From NCBI RefSeq assembly GCF_028583425.1, contig NC_072791.1, positions 11,737,868-11,801,867 on the forward strand: a stretch of DNA of 64,000 nucleotides, in the 5' to 3' direction. Shown here one piece after another: positions 43,885 to 55,195 of the stretch (its first letter is position 1; each line of letters starts with the position of its first letter). This DNA is from Eublepharis macularius (taxonomy: Eukaryota > Chordata > Lepidosauria > Squamata > Eublepharidae). The translations under genes and the position numbers were made by a program. The notes below the pieces were generated by a model. The model did no database searches, was not told the DNA's origin, and saw nothing but the letters and a program-made list of their open reading frames with translations.

Positions 43885-44300
43885 GTCAAAATGCATCCTC
43901 CACAGGGCAAAGCCAGAAGTGGGGGTTTGGGGCTTTTTGGACAGTCCATGTAAAGGTTAAAGGGAAGGAGTATCCGTTCCTAGAGAGGCCTGGAGAAAGT
44001 CACCTGACTTGCCACACTCACTTCCAGCGGGGAAGGGGAAGGGGACAGGAGGCAGTACTGGAGGCCTTTTTAAAAAGAGGTAAGTAGGGGACGAATATTT
44101 CCTTTGCAAAAGGCCTGCCTGCTTTTGGCCTTAGTAGTGAAAGGGCTCCATTCACCTCCAGGGCTTTTCTTCTTGCTCTCTGGAAGCTCATCTTCCCTGG
44201 GGGTGGAGCTGAGTCCTTCTTGCAATAAGGGAGGCAGCTCCTGCTGTTATTTTCTCTGCGCTGAGCTGCTGGCTGCAATCCTTAGCAAAATAGCCTCTCT
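43885..44300. repeat. Right arm of the gene B flank inverted repeat
   Basis: Reverse-complement partner of 42155-42540; also matches 21195-21840. Followed by a SINE and then a LINE tail in the same order as the gene A flank. Confidence 0.75.
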
Positions 44301-44302
44301 TT

Positions 44303-44547
44303 TAATAATAATAATAACATTCGATTTATATATCTTCAGGACAATGCCCACTCAGAGCGGTTTACAAAGTATGTCATTATTATCCCCACAACAAAACACC
44401 CTGTGAGGTGGGTGGGGCTGAGAGAGCCTTGAGAGAGCTGTGACTAGCTCAAGGTCACCCAGCTGACTTCAAGTGGAGGAGCGGGGAATCAAACCCGGCA
44501 CTCCAGATTAGAGTCCCACGCTTTTATCCACTGTACTAAAAAGGCAT
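44303..44547 (-). mobile_element. tRNA-derived SINE
   Basis: Sister of 29862-30107, with CCCACTCAGAGCGGTTTACA, GTGGGTGGGGCTGAGAGAGC and CCAGATTAGAGTCCCACGC on the plus strand. It separates the inverted-repeat arm from the LINE tail, where gene A has none. Confidence 0.87.
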
Positions 44548-44559
44548 ATCTTTTTAATT

Positions 44560-44910
44560 TTTATTTGAAATATGTAATTGATAGTCCACGAGAATGTAAG
44601 CCAATACGATCCATTGCTGATACATTCAATAAACAATACTTCGAATAAACAATGCAACAGAAATTTGAAGAAGCAGAAACCTGACACAGATCCAAAACAA
44701 TGCTGAAACAAAACGTAAGTAAAGGAAGCTGACAATGTAGAGCAACTATCCTATAGGAGCATTATTACAACAAAAGGCAGTACACAGTGGTATAAACTAC
44801 AGTCCCCATCCATTTAGCGACACATCTCTCTGAACCATTTCCTTACTGCCCAGTCCTATCGCCTGAGGAAAAAGCCCTCCTGAATAATTCAATTTGCATT
44901 CAAGTGTTCA
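44560..44910. mobile_element. LINE 3' tail
   Basis: Same family and flanks as 21845-22205, including CACAGTGGTATAAACTACAG. Confidence 0.65.
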
Positions 44911-44914
44911 TCAG

Positions 44915-46015
44915 AAGGAATGCATCTCTGGCCACCTTTTAAATGCTCAGCAAACCTCAGCCCTCCCCTTGCCTGACTAAAGGGAATAGGGATTCTCTGG
45001 TTTGGTGGTTTCTCCTCTAGGAAACAAAAGAGAGCAAATGGGGGCAACGTGTTCAGGGACCCATAGAACGGGATCCCAGGATCCAATCTTCCTGTAAGGG
45101 GGAGGGGGTGCTAGTGAACAGCCAGGAGTAGGGTCCCGGCAAATTTGGTGTGGTTAGTTGAAAAATGCCCTTGCCTGGACATTTTCCCCTATGGGACTCA
45201 CTGGATAAACTGAGGATTCTCTAATTGGATAAGAGTATCTGCCCTGGAATTCAGGAATACCAAGTATTTTTTATAACTCTGAAACCCAGATCTTGGCCAT
45301 CCGGTGCACACCCCTGATCTATAGTCCCAGTCCCTTTTCCAGACCATCTCTCTGAGCCTTTTCTTGCAGCAGAGGCCTATTGCCTCAATAAAAAGCCCTC
45401 CTAAATAATTCAGCTTCCCATAGTTTGCAGAAAGCCAGGAGAGAGGAAGCTTTCCTGAACTCCTCAGGGAGGTCGTTCTCCAACAGAGAGTGCGCATATG
45501 CGGTGTAGCCCCCGGGGATCTCATTTTGATACCCCCATTTTGATCTCAGCATGAACAGAGAAATAAAAGATGAAGCCTGCATTAAACCAACAAACAGATA
45601 TCAGGTGGCCGTAAGCCACACTAGGTAGCAAAGGGTGATGAGTCCTGCTACAAGCCCCATGGAACGCAGAGCTCTGCATCCATTCATTTTGCGGAGCTTT
45701 TCCTGAGAAAGAATAAACAGAGGGCCATCACCCCCTCCCCCAACAAAGGCTTCAGATTTCCCTCCCAGCATAATTTGACCCTAACAAATGACTCATATCT
45801 CCAAAACAGTGCATAACAGCAGACAACTGTAGATTTTGGTAATCAAACAGGGAAGAAAATCACCGGAAACCATTACTAAAAGAGTGCTATTTATAAAGAT
45901 TTTTGTTTATTATACCCAAAAAGGAGTATATAAATGAATTGGACTTGAATTTATTGTACTTCCCCGGATGCAACTTTTTATTAATTGGCAATTGAACCTT
46001 GTTATTGAAAATAGG
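44915..46015. repeat. Inverted copy of 19380-20500
   Basis: Bases 44930-45070, 45100-45440 and 45600-45730 are reverse-complement matches to 20500-20360, 20340-20040 and 19520-19380. From 45730 to 46015 nothing is recognised. Confidence 0.65.
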
Positions 46016-46105
46016 AAAAAGAATCAGTTTCTTATTGTATGAAAATCAAAAAGAGTCCAGTAGCACCTTTAAGACTAACCAACTTTATGAGGCATATATG
46101 CCCTC

Positions 46106-46402
46106 ATGTGCCAACAATGTCCATCTGCTCTGTACATTGGACAAACCAGCCAACCTCTGCGCAAAAGAATAAATGGACACAAATCTGACATTAAAAATGG
46201 CAACATCCAGAAACCAGTGGGAGAACACTTCAATCTACCAGGACATTCCATCAAGGACTTAAAGGTCACTGTAGTTCAACAGAAACATTTCAAAAACAGA
46301 ATCCAACGGGAAGCTGCTGAATTGGAATTCATATGTAAATTTGACTCAGTCAAGCTGGGATTGAATAGGGACTATGAATGGTTATCTCATTATCAGAAGT
46401 AA
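46106..46402 (+). pseudogene. GIY-YIG endonuclease domain of a PLE
   Basis: Ninety-eight codons containing PSALYIGQTSQPLRKRINGH (the GIY-YIG core plus catalytic-type Arg and His positions), then GEHFNLPGHS and a C-terminal AELEFICKFDSVKLGLNRD. In PLEs this domain follows the reverse transcriptase and nicks the target. The frame is open but headless, so it is a remnant. Confidence 0.85.
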
Positions 46403-46514
46403 CTGACTTCCTTAACAGAAGCAAATTGATCTCCATATCAGAAGCTACTGTTTGCATCTACTCTGCCCTCCCCTCTCCACCTATATATCTGACCAGTTTC
46501 TTTTTGTCCTCCAT

Positions 46515-46554
46515 GCAACTGACGAAGAGAACTGTGATTCTCGAAAGCTTATGC
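46515..46554 (+). ncRNA. Hammerhead-ribozyme-like motif (family 1)
   Basis: Core CTGACGA (46519-46525), an extra A, stem GAGAA/TTCTC with a CTGTGA loop, GAAA (46543-46546), minimal AGCT helix III, T, then ATGC (46551-46554) facing GCAA (46515-46518) with three of four pairs. It lies directly downstream of the GIY-YIG frame on the same strand. Confidence 0.6.
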
Positions 46555-46884
46555 TACAATAAAGTTGGTTAGTCTTAAAGGTGCTACTGGACTCTTTGAT
46601 TTTGCTACTGCAGACTAACACGGCTAACTCCTCTGCATTATTGTATGAAAGGTTCATTGCACTGCTACTGTATTTATAAATGTATTGGGAAAAGAATCAG
46701 TTTCTTATTGTATGAAAGGTCCATTGCACTGCTACTGTATTTATAAATGTATTTGTATAGGCTTTTACAATGACTATTTATTCTTATGTAGAGCACTGGC
46801 ACTTTAATCATTATAAACAGCACTCTTTAGTAATTGTTTCCAGTGGTTTTCTTCCCTGTTTGAGTACCTTGCTGTACCAGAATA

Positions 46885-47640
46885 GCCTTTTTGTTGGCTA
46901 ACTGTAGATTTTGCCCATTGTTAGGATGGCACCTGCAGAAGGACCTGTTCAGAGGAGCGAAGCTGTTGTGGTGGGCATAGATAGAGAGGCAGTCCCATGC
47001 AGTCATGTTCCCTCATGGCCTTCCTATTTTTTCTTGCTGTTATTGAATAGAAAACGGACTTTTGGAGGGTTTCCCTCTTCACTCTGTTATGGCTTACTGA
47101 AGGTACAATTCTGCACACACACTCAGCACGAACTGCCTTGCCAGAAAATCTGCAGACTTCCTGGTAACTTCTGCAGATGGGTGCACTTCAGTTGCCTTTG
47201 CTGGGGGAACATATTTTTATCTTCTAGAAATCCACCTCTCCTCTTCAAATCATAGGCACCTCAGACAATCTAATTCTTTCCTAATGAGTCCGCAAACCCC
47301 GTGAAGTCACGTGTCGAACTTGGGTTTCTCAAATCAGCCACCAAAGTCTGCAAGATCTTTGCCTGGCTTTCCTTTCTTGTATGACAAAAATATTTGTTTA
47401 TTTAGAGAATTATCCTGCGGCCTTTCCAGAGAGCCTGACTGAGGCAGCTTAAAAATTGTAATGAAAACATAAAAGATCAACAGGTATTTGTTAAAAGTCC
47501 AGCATAAAAAACCCTACCAGGGTATAAAAATATTGATCTGTGAATGACAATAAATAGTGCTTCGTAGACTGAAAACACCCTATCAAGATCTTATTCACAG
47601 ATCAACTCCTTACTTTAAAAGGTACCCTTCAAAAACATGA
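46885..47640. repeat. Flank block, inverted copy
   Basis: Reverse complement of 18675-19290 and 40650-41345 (for example GAACTTGGGTTTCTCAAATC, TAAAAGTCCAGCATAAAAAA). Confidence 0.68.
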
Positions 47641-47699
47641 TTTTAGTCAGCATAAAACCTCTTCGTACTTTTTATCATATTTAGGGTTCTAATAATTTG

Positions 47700-47990
47700 C
47701 AGTTAGTGGAAAGATATGAAATCAATCAGCGGGTTGGGGACCTGCAAGCTTCCAAACTAGGGTCACCTTCCTCATCTCTGGAGCCGGCGGCTTCCATGGA
47801 CAATCCAGACTTTTGTTGAAATCCTCTCCGGTCTCTGCAAATGATTCAAGAGATCCAGCATCTGTGGGACTCTCAGGTGCTCTCTTCTGCTCCTGGTTCA
47901 CTGTTTTTAACTTCTCAACCGTTTCGTAAATATGCACTCCACGGCTCGTCCCATGTCATGTTCTCTGGCATCTGAAAGCTGCAGGAATTT
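47700..47990 (-). other. Duplicated block with ORF remnant, copy 2
   Basis: Reverse-complement partner of 40241-40455. A 71-codon minus frame (47722-47937) is open, but in a different frame from the MPENMTWDEPW reading, so coding status is doubtful. Confidence 0.4.
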
Positions 47991-47999
47991 TTAGGTCAT

Positions 48000-48299
48000 A
48001 GTTCAGCAACAAGTGGGGGCCCACAGGGACTTTGGGGAGCATCTCATTTCCTTCTCCCCCACCATATTGTTTCTTTTCCTTGCCCCCCATAGCTTCTCCC
48101 CCTTTCCTGATTCTTTCTCTTTTCCCCACCCACCTTACTCTGCTTCCTTTTTCACTTTTCCCCTTTCATGTTTCCCTATATCCCCTTCCTGACACTATTC
48201 CCCTCCTCCTGGCAGCTTCCAAGTGCTCACCTTCCCTACATCCTTCCCTCATTCATAGCCACTAAACTACTTACCTTTTATCTGCACCCCATGTTCATC
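48000..48299. repeat. Inverted copy of 17870-18000
   Basis: AAGTGCTCACCTTCCCTACA and CTGGCAGCTTCC are the complement of the AGAAGGATGTAGGG...GGAAGCTGCC stretch upstream of gene A. Confidence 0.6.
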
Positions 48300-48572
48300 T
48301 CTATATTAATTTATATCTATATATTTATTATATTTATTATTTATTTACTTTGTTTATATATTGCATTTGTTCACAATGGGAGACCCCAAGCAGCTGACAT
48401 TATTCTCCTTGCCTCCATATTACCATCACAAGAAACTTGAGAGGTAGGTTAGGCTCTAGTGTGTTACTGGGTCAATGTGATCCAGTGAGTTTCCACAGTG
48501 GAGTGGTGATTTGAACCTGGGTCTCCCAGGTTCTACTATAAAACTCTGACCAATAAACCTCACTGGATTTTG
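48300..48572 (-). mobile_element. tRNA-derived SINE, inverted partner of 17555-17805
   Basis: Complement shows GGTTCAAATC within a B-box region (plus strand TTTGAACCTGGGTCTCCCAG) and the TAACCTACCTCTCAAG body. Confidence 0.78.
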
Positions 48573-48729
48573 GGGGAGGGGGGCTGCTTTTGAACAGTAG
48601 CAAGCAGCCAGGCCTGGGTGAGTCATACAAGTAATGTGGTATCAAATGTCCTGGTGGTTGCTTCTAGACTTGGCCTCAATTAGCAATACAAACAAAAAAA
48701 AAGCCATGAACAGCCCAATCTACTGATGG

Positions 48730-48960
48730 TTGTAGACTGGGCTGTCGAAGGCTTTCATGGCCGGAGAACGATTGTTGTTGTGGGTTTTCCGGGCTGTATT
48801 GCCGTGGTCTTGGCATTGTAGTTCCTGACGTTTCGCCAGCAGCTGTGGCTGGCATCTTCAGAGGTGTAGCACCAAAAGACAGAGATCTTTCAGTGTCGCA
48901 GTCTCTGCCAGTGGGTTTAGAGTGGCTGTTCCTGACATTTCACAGTTCTTCCTTCTTCAG
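48730..48960. mobile_element. PLE terminal repeat fragment (third family)
   Basis: Contains GGCTTTCATGGCCGGAGAAC, GGGTTTTCCGGGCTGTATTG and two GTTCCTGAC(G/A)TTTC segments about 110 bases apart, consistent with tandem terminal repeats. No coding region attached. Confidence 0.6.
48824..48864 (-). ncRNA. Hammerhead-ribozyme-like motif (family 3)
   Basis: Minus strand: CCT (48864-48862), core CTGAAGA (48861-48855), extra T, stem II GCCAGC/GCTGGC with a seven-base loop, GAAA (48834-48831), minimal ACGT helix III, C at the cleavage site, then AGG (48826-48824) pairing with CCT. All core bases match the consensus. Confidence 0.6.
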
Positions 48961-51423
48961 TCTGTGTATTCTGTACTGGAGAAACAGGTGTGACTCCAAC
49001 AGTGTTACACAAAATTCTGTACCTTATCTTGTTTTGGCTCAATTAGTAAAGGAGAATACGCTGGAGTCCCATGAGAGAGATAAGCATAGGCCGTTTTAGT
49101 CATTGCTTACAAGCAAGGAAGAACAATCCAGTTAACAGGATGAAACAAAAGGCTCCTTGGACTGATTAGTTCTTCAGAGCTATGATGTTACAGCATGAGA
49201 TTTTATAACTTTAGGTCAATTAACATGTTACATAGGTTACAGCCTTAAAACTACATTGGTCACAATATGCATACTTTCTTAATTGACGTTTCTTATCACC
49301 TCAGAAGCATTGCTCATTACTTTAGAGCATTGTTCATCTTTCCAAGGAACATCTTATCAGTTCCTCTGTCACTTTCCCTTGCATAAAGGAACTATTATTT
49401 CCTATCCTTTGCTTCAGGACCTTGTACTCTACAGGCAGAGATTGTTCCTTAGATTGTTCCTTTGGGTACTGTGGAAAGGGAGCAATCTCCCCTCCTTTGG
49501 AATGTGCAGAAAGCTACTTTCAGTACCCTGCATCTATTGCTTGGGACTTTTCACAGCCTTGGGAGAGTCAGTTAATTGACTTGACATAAAGCAAGCTCGT
49601 TTCTCTTACCGAGGGGTTTATTACCCACTCCTCTGTCTGCAGGCAGGTGATTACTTGTAGCATGGTTAATTCAAAAGAAGATTTCTCTTATTAGTCTATG
49701 AATCTGGCATATTGCATAGTACTACAGGTGCATCTGATTATCTATGAGCCATCCCAATGTACATAGGTGGATTGCCTTTCTTCAAACTACAATAGCAAGC
49801 ATTTCACAGTCACTGGCATACAGAAATACACCTAGAGATAGAAAAGGCGCATAAGATATTCTGGTCCATTAAATCCACTTCCATCAACAGGTTAAACCTG
49901 TTGTATGAAGGAGGAATGGCCTCCCACAGAGCTCCATCTTGTAGAAAGTCATCTGTACGGAGCTGCTTTGAAGATTTATAGTTAGAGGTTACTGGGGAGT
50001 CCGAGTCCGAGTTGTTTCTGTTCCTTTTTTTGCTTTTAAGCATTGAAACGGCTGGAAACAGCACACAGAACCAGGTGGCTGTAGCAACTAATTTCCCTGT
50101 AATTGGGGGCTTCCAGAGAAGCTGCAGCTGCAGAGGTTTGTAGTGACTGTTCAAAATCTTATCTGTGAAGTAAAACAGTCTGACTAGGCTACAAGGTTAT
50201 GCTATTATACTATACTAGCTTTGGGAGTAGCCCAGAAAGATAAAACCAATCTAAAAATAAGAATAAAAACCTTAATGCCTCGGAGCTCTGTTAAAGGCGT
50301 CCAAACCACAAGCGGCCATTTCCCCCCCAGTAACAAAATTTTAACAAACATAAGAACAGCATAAAAGACCAAACGAGTAGCTTCCAAAATATCCAGAGAA
50401 TAATCCTGAGATGAAAAGCAGACCACAGAACACCCAAAAAAGTGAAACCCTTGTGTTCAAATTCTGGTTGAAAAGAAATGTTTGGATCTGATGCTAGAAA
50501 AATAACAAAGTAGGCTCCAGGCAGGCTTCTAGAATGCAGGAGCCACTCCTGAAAATACCCCATATCTGGTGACCACCGATCTCTCTCCTTAGGGGCACTG
50601 AGAGCAGGGTTTGGGGGGGAAGTACCTTAACAGGGGGTGAGGCAGAGTCTGGCCAGAGGCAGACTCTGAAGTACTTCGGCCCTGTTCAGGGCCTTAAAGG
50701 TAGAACCAGAACCACTTGGAGCTTCTCCAATTGGTCCCCCTAGATCAACAATGTCTCTTCTGATTGGCAGTAGTCCAATGGGGAGAGGGGATTGGACCTG
50801 GGATGTGATGAGTCCAGGGCAGGTGATCTGTTGGAGGGAGGGCAGAAAGCCCATCCTTTTCTTTTTTGTTTTCTGTGGATTCTTACCTCTTATCCTGCCC
50901 TTTTTTCTACAGAGGAGAATTGGAGAGATTTCCATTAACTTGTGCAACAACCCTGTCAATTAGGAAACACTGGGGAAGAGTGATCAGTACCAAGACCACT
51001 CCAGTGTGCTTTAGAAGTAGGGAGCTCTGCTTGGGTCCCCGTAGTTCACATCTCAAGTTCTGTTCTGGAATGCTCTTCTGTTCTGTGTTGGAATATGGGA
51101 AGAGATTTGCCAGAGGTCCATCTAACCTTGCCTCCCATTTCCCAGAGTCCCTGGAACATTCACAAGCAGAGGAGCAGAGCCACAGCCTCCCCCTGGGATT
51201 GCCCTGCTGGCAACCAGCATTCAGAGAAATGTTGCCTGTAAAGGTGGAGTCTCCTCTGAGTCCCCTTGGAAGCGGTAGGCCCGCTACAGGGAGAGGAAAG
51301 TGAGATTTTAACGGGTGACAGAGAGAAGGCAGAACTGTTCTATTCCTAGTTTGTCTCAGAGCGGAACTACAAGTGACAAAAGGCACAGATTGGACACTTG
51401 TCAGCTTCCCTCAAGTTTTGATG
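48961..51423. other. No gene recognised
   Basis: Several 70-160 codon frames occur (for example minus 49810-50154 and 50291-50563, both strands 50866-51386), but none resembles a known family. Possible retroelement debris. Confidence 0.35.
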
Positions 51424-51720
51424 GAGTAGCAAATGTCCTACTCTAAGATATAACAGATAAGGAAGATAAGGGGCTTCTAAGCAAGAGTAGGGCCGAATCC
51501 ACATTACCTTCGCGCGTCCCGGTGTTGCGCTAAATGTCCGCGAAACACCCGGAAGTATAGAGTCTTTCAAGCGCAATTTCAGAAATCGCGCTTGAAAGAC
51601 GCTATACTTCCGGGTGTTTCGCGGACATTTAGCGCCGCGCGGAGGTAATGTGGATTCGGCCAAGGTTTGCTATTATGGCCTCTAGGAGAAAATTTCTGAA
51701 AGGATAGCAGCCAATTGAAC
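51424..51720. repeat. Dispersed repeat matching 635-735, holding a MITE
   Basis: GCAAATGTCC.ACTCTA.GATA and GGCCTCTAGGAGAAAATTTC match the left-edge copy. The two are separated here by the element at 51491-51661. Confidence 0.7.
51491..51661. mobile_element. Near-perfect palindromic MITE, 171 bases
   Basis: GGCCGAATCCACATTACCT at the left is mirrored at the right. Internal arms (GCGCTAAATGTCCGCGAAAC and complement) continue almost to the centre, so the whole element folds into one hairpin. Termini match the transposon at 26581-27562. Flanking triplets are TAG and AAG. Confidence 0.88.
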
Positions 51721-51733
51721 AATTTCTCCTGAG

Positions 51734-52700
51734 TAGAGATGGGCACAAACCAGAAAAAAAATGAACTGTGTGGCTGGTGGTTCATCACATTTCACGAATC
51801 ACGAACCACAGACTTTCACGAACCTGCCCCGGTTCATGAATCTGTTCATTTTGGTTCGTGAAAAATGTGACTTCCAGGCCTGCAAATCACCACTTCTGGG
51901 TCAGTATAAAATCACTTCCAGGCCAGAAGAAGGCCACTTCTCGATCAGCAGAAGGTCCCTTGAGGCTCCCAGGCATATTAGGAGTAGACTTCTTGTTATA
52001 GGCTTATCTGCATTTTGGGGTTCAGGGACAACTTGATTCCTGAAGAGGAATTCAACTGCTTGCTAGTGCGGTGCCACTACAAAACTTAATAGGGCCTTTT
52101 AAAAAGAGATTTCTGTGTCCATCTCCAGGTCCAGAGCCACAAAAAACCATGCTTTTAGAGGAGGTAGGTAGGTTTTAAAACAAACTCCCATTTTTTTGCA
52201 ATTGTAACTTAGTACATCAAACTCTCTCGGTCCCACCCACCTTACAGGGTGATTGTTGTGAAGATAATGATAACACACTTTTTTACAGGTCCCCTCAAAG
52301 TCTGGTGGATTCTGCTTGCACAATGCCACCCACAGCTCCCCAGATAAGTCCAATATTCTTCCCTATACCGAATAGTGATCGGAGGTGGCTGGGGGAACCT
52401 TCTTTGGGGGGGCACAAAATGCCCTCAGGGGTCCAATCTCCATGAAACATGTGGGGTAGTTAAAAGACAGTTAGGAATAGGTCCCTGCCAAACTCAGTGG
52501 ATTTTGATTGCAAAATACCACCCACAGCCCCCTATATAGCCCCCGTAGTTTTCCCCATCGAGAATAATGGAGATTGGAGGAAGCTGTGGGCACCTTCTTT
52601 GGAGGGGCCATAATATGGAAAAAAAGATGATAGCTCTTGCCATTGCATCACTGGGCACAGCTGCTGCTCTTTTAGCAGGAGGCAGAATTGCTCATTCGAT
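51734..52700. mobile_element. hAT-like element, left end recognisable
   Basis: Left end TAGAGATGGGCACAAACC followed by repeated TTCACGAA/TTCGTGAA motifs, the same style as the element at 27821-28583. The right end is not identified; the boundary given is approximate. No transposase. Confidence 0.45.
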
Positions 52701-52774
52701 AATCAAACTATTATTAAATATGGTGAGTGGAGGGAGTGGGATGGAGCCCCTAGTTCAATTCATTTTCACTTTTT

Positions 52775-53850
52775 ATTTGTTTTTTTATAGTCTGCCTTTC
52801 TCACCAAGACTCAAGACGAATTACACATTGTGGATCGTTACAGTCAATTTCAAGGCATTTCAATACAAGGTATATACATACAAATTTGCAAAGATTTAAA
52901 ACCTGCAGAAATCCAATACAAAGTTGAAAAATTGCTGTAACAGCACATATGTAATTCTAAGATCAACATATTAAACAACATAGGATATAGCCATTAGAAT
53001 CATAATTACAGCAATAGGATAAAATTTATAGTCACTCCCTATCTCTTTACTGATGTATCTTTTAAAGACAGTACCCATATATTACAGGCCTCCCTTCAGA
53101 GTAAAAAGTCCTCTTGAATAATTCAGTTTTGCCAAGTTTGTGGAAAGCCAGGAGAGTGGGAGCTTTCCTAACCACTTCAGGTAGGCCATTCCATAAAGTG
53201 GGGACCATCTCAGAGAATGCACGCGTACAGGCAGCTGTTGATTTTGCCCCTGTGCAAAATGGCACCTGCAGATGGCCCTGTTCAGATAAGCTAAACTGCC
53301 TTGGAGGAACAGAGGCAGCCCTGTGGGTATGTCAGACCAAGGCCATGGAGAGCTTTGTATGTGGCAGCCAATTCCTTGAATTGAGCCCAGTAACTGATAG
53401 ATAGCCAATGGAGTGATTGCCGAATGGGAGTAATACTCATGCTCCTCCTAACTCTCAGTTATAACTGAGCTACAGCATTTTGCCCCAACTGGAGTCTCCA
53501 GGTTAACTTAGAGGGAAAACCTAGGCAGAGTGCATTACAGTAGTCATGTCCTTGATGCTACCACAGCATGGATCCAGGTGACCAGATTGGCTGTGTCAAG
53601 TAGGGGGCCATCTTCCAGGCTAGACTGAGTTTCTGGAAAGCATTTTAGCAGCTACCTTAACTTGCTTTTCCAGCAGTAGTGCTGGATCCTTAACTGAGTC
53701 TGCAAGGGTCAGACAAGCTACAATGTCCTTCAAGGTCTCTGGCTTCCCTATGAACATCACTTCTGTCTTGTCTGGGTTCACTTTCAGTTTGTTTGCTTTC
53801 AGCCATTTGACCACAGCTGTCAGGCAGTGAACCAAAATCTCTACTGAATT
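52775..53850 (-). pseudogene. CR1/L2-type LINE 3' half
   Basis: The minus frame 53620-53835 reads VVKWLKANKLKVNPDKTEVM and EKQVKVAAKML, the reverse transcriptase thumb region; the 3' UTR runs to about 52775 with the tail family seen elsewhere. Same family as 5900-6480, with ADSVKDPALLLEKQVK shared. Broken frames. Confidence 0.82.
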
Positions 53851-55118
53851 CGAACTACATCATCTGCATAACTTTTCATTTTAAATTCTATGTCATCCAT
53901 TTTATTCCTTTGATCCTTATGTCTTGTCTAATCTTTGCAGCTAAAGTCTCTGCTGCAAATATGAATAATAGAGGTGACAGGGGACAGCCTTGGTATGTTC
54001 CTTTTTCAATCAAAATTGCTTCTGTTAGTTTTTCCATTTATTAAAATGTTTACTTGTTGAGTGGAGTATATACTTTGCATCCACTTCCAGAATTCCAAGC
54101 CACATCCCATGTTCTTAAATATATTCAGTAGGAAAGATTATATACTCGCAAATGCTGTCTCTGTATCCACAATAAACTGCTTTTTTTTTCTTATTCACAA
54201 CTTCAGTTGCATCTATTGTAAATTGTATATTATTTTTCATGTACCTGAGTACAAAACCTATTTGGTCAGTATGTATTAAATTTGGTATGAATTTTCTTAA
54301 TCTTTCTGCCATGATTGTAGCAAAGACTTTGTCATCTGCATTCAGTAGGGAAAAATGTCTATGGCAGCTTTATATCAATGCCTTGTTTATACATTAACGT
54401 TATATACGCCTGTTGTCACATTGGACTTATTGTCTTTCCTCCTTTTATCTCATTCATAACTTTTTGTAATGGTAACATCAAAATTTCTTCTAAATATTTG
54501 TAATCCATTGCTGTCAGCCCATCTGCTTTGTCTTTTTTCATATTTTTAATTGCCTGGGATATTTCTAGAATTGTTACCATTTGATTTAAAATATTTCTAT
54601 GTTTTGGTGTAAACTTTGTAATCAGAATATCTTTTAATTAATCCCTTATTCTACTTTATATAGCATACTTTTTATATAGTCCTATGAAAGCATTAAGAAA
54701 TTGTTCTTTTATTTCTTTTTCTACATATATAAATGGATCTCCTTTCTTTATACATGTTGTTATTCTTTTTTCTTTCTCCTTCCTAAGATTATGTCAAGTA
54801 TCTGCCAGGTTTGCTTGCATTTTCAAAATGAGTTTGTTTTAAAAATTTTGATTTTTTTTCTGTATCCCCTCCATTTTTAACTAGATGTCAATTTTTAATT
54901 GTTTAATTTCTAATAATGTATTTTTTAAAAAAAATTATGCTCTTGCTCCATTCTCTGGATTCTTTTTGCTAATGTCTTAGTTTGTTCTGTTTTTTGTCTT
55001 TTCTTCTTATCAGCAAATGCCAATAAAATTATGGTAATGAAAGTTTTATTTTCAAAATTGTAACTGAAGACATTCCTTTTGTGCTCTTAAAAATTCTTCC
55101 AGATCTTTATTACACTTT

Positions 55119-55195
55119 CCATCTTCCATCCACTTTCCATCTTCCATCCACTTTCCATCTTCCATCCACTTTCCACTTTCCATCTTCCAGTTTCC
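55119..55195. repeat. 19-base tandem repeat
   Basis: About four copies of CACTTTCCATCTTCCATC within the L1 remnant. Confidence 0.85.

Larger units (their letters stand above)
46045..46637 (+). mobile_element. Penelope-like element, 5'-truncated, with 13-base target duplication
   Basis: TTATTGTATGAAA flanks both ends (46032-46044, 46638-46650). The left end starts with a short inverted copy of the terminal sequence (ATCAAAAAGAGTCCAGTAGC), the interior encodes a GIY-YIG domain, and the right end has the hammerhead-like motif and the terminal repeat ending TAACACGGCTAACTCCTCTG. The reverse transcriptase is missing. An inverted terminal piece at the 5' end is typical of PLE insertions. Confidence 0.85.
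46016..46753. repeat. About 70-base tandem duplication split by a PLE
   Basis: GGAAAAAGAATCAGTTTCTT...TATTTATAAATGTATT occurs at 46016-46044 plus 46651-46684 (split) and again intact at about 46685-46753. Confidence 0.7.

Noticed and set aside
49810..50563. Minus-strand ORFs of 114 and 90 codons
   Set aside because: No recognisable domain and no second copy in the window to test conservation.
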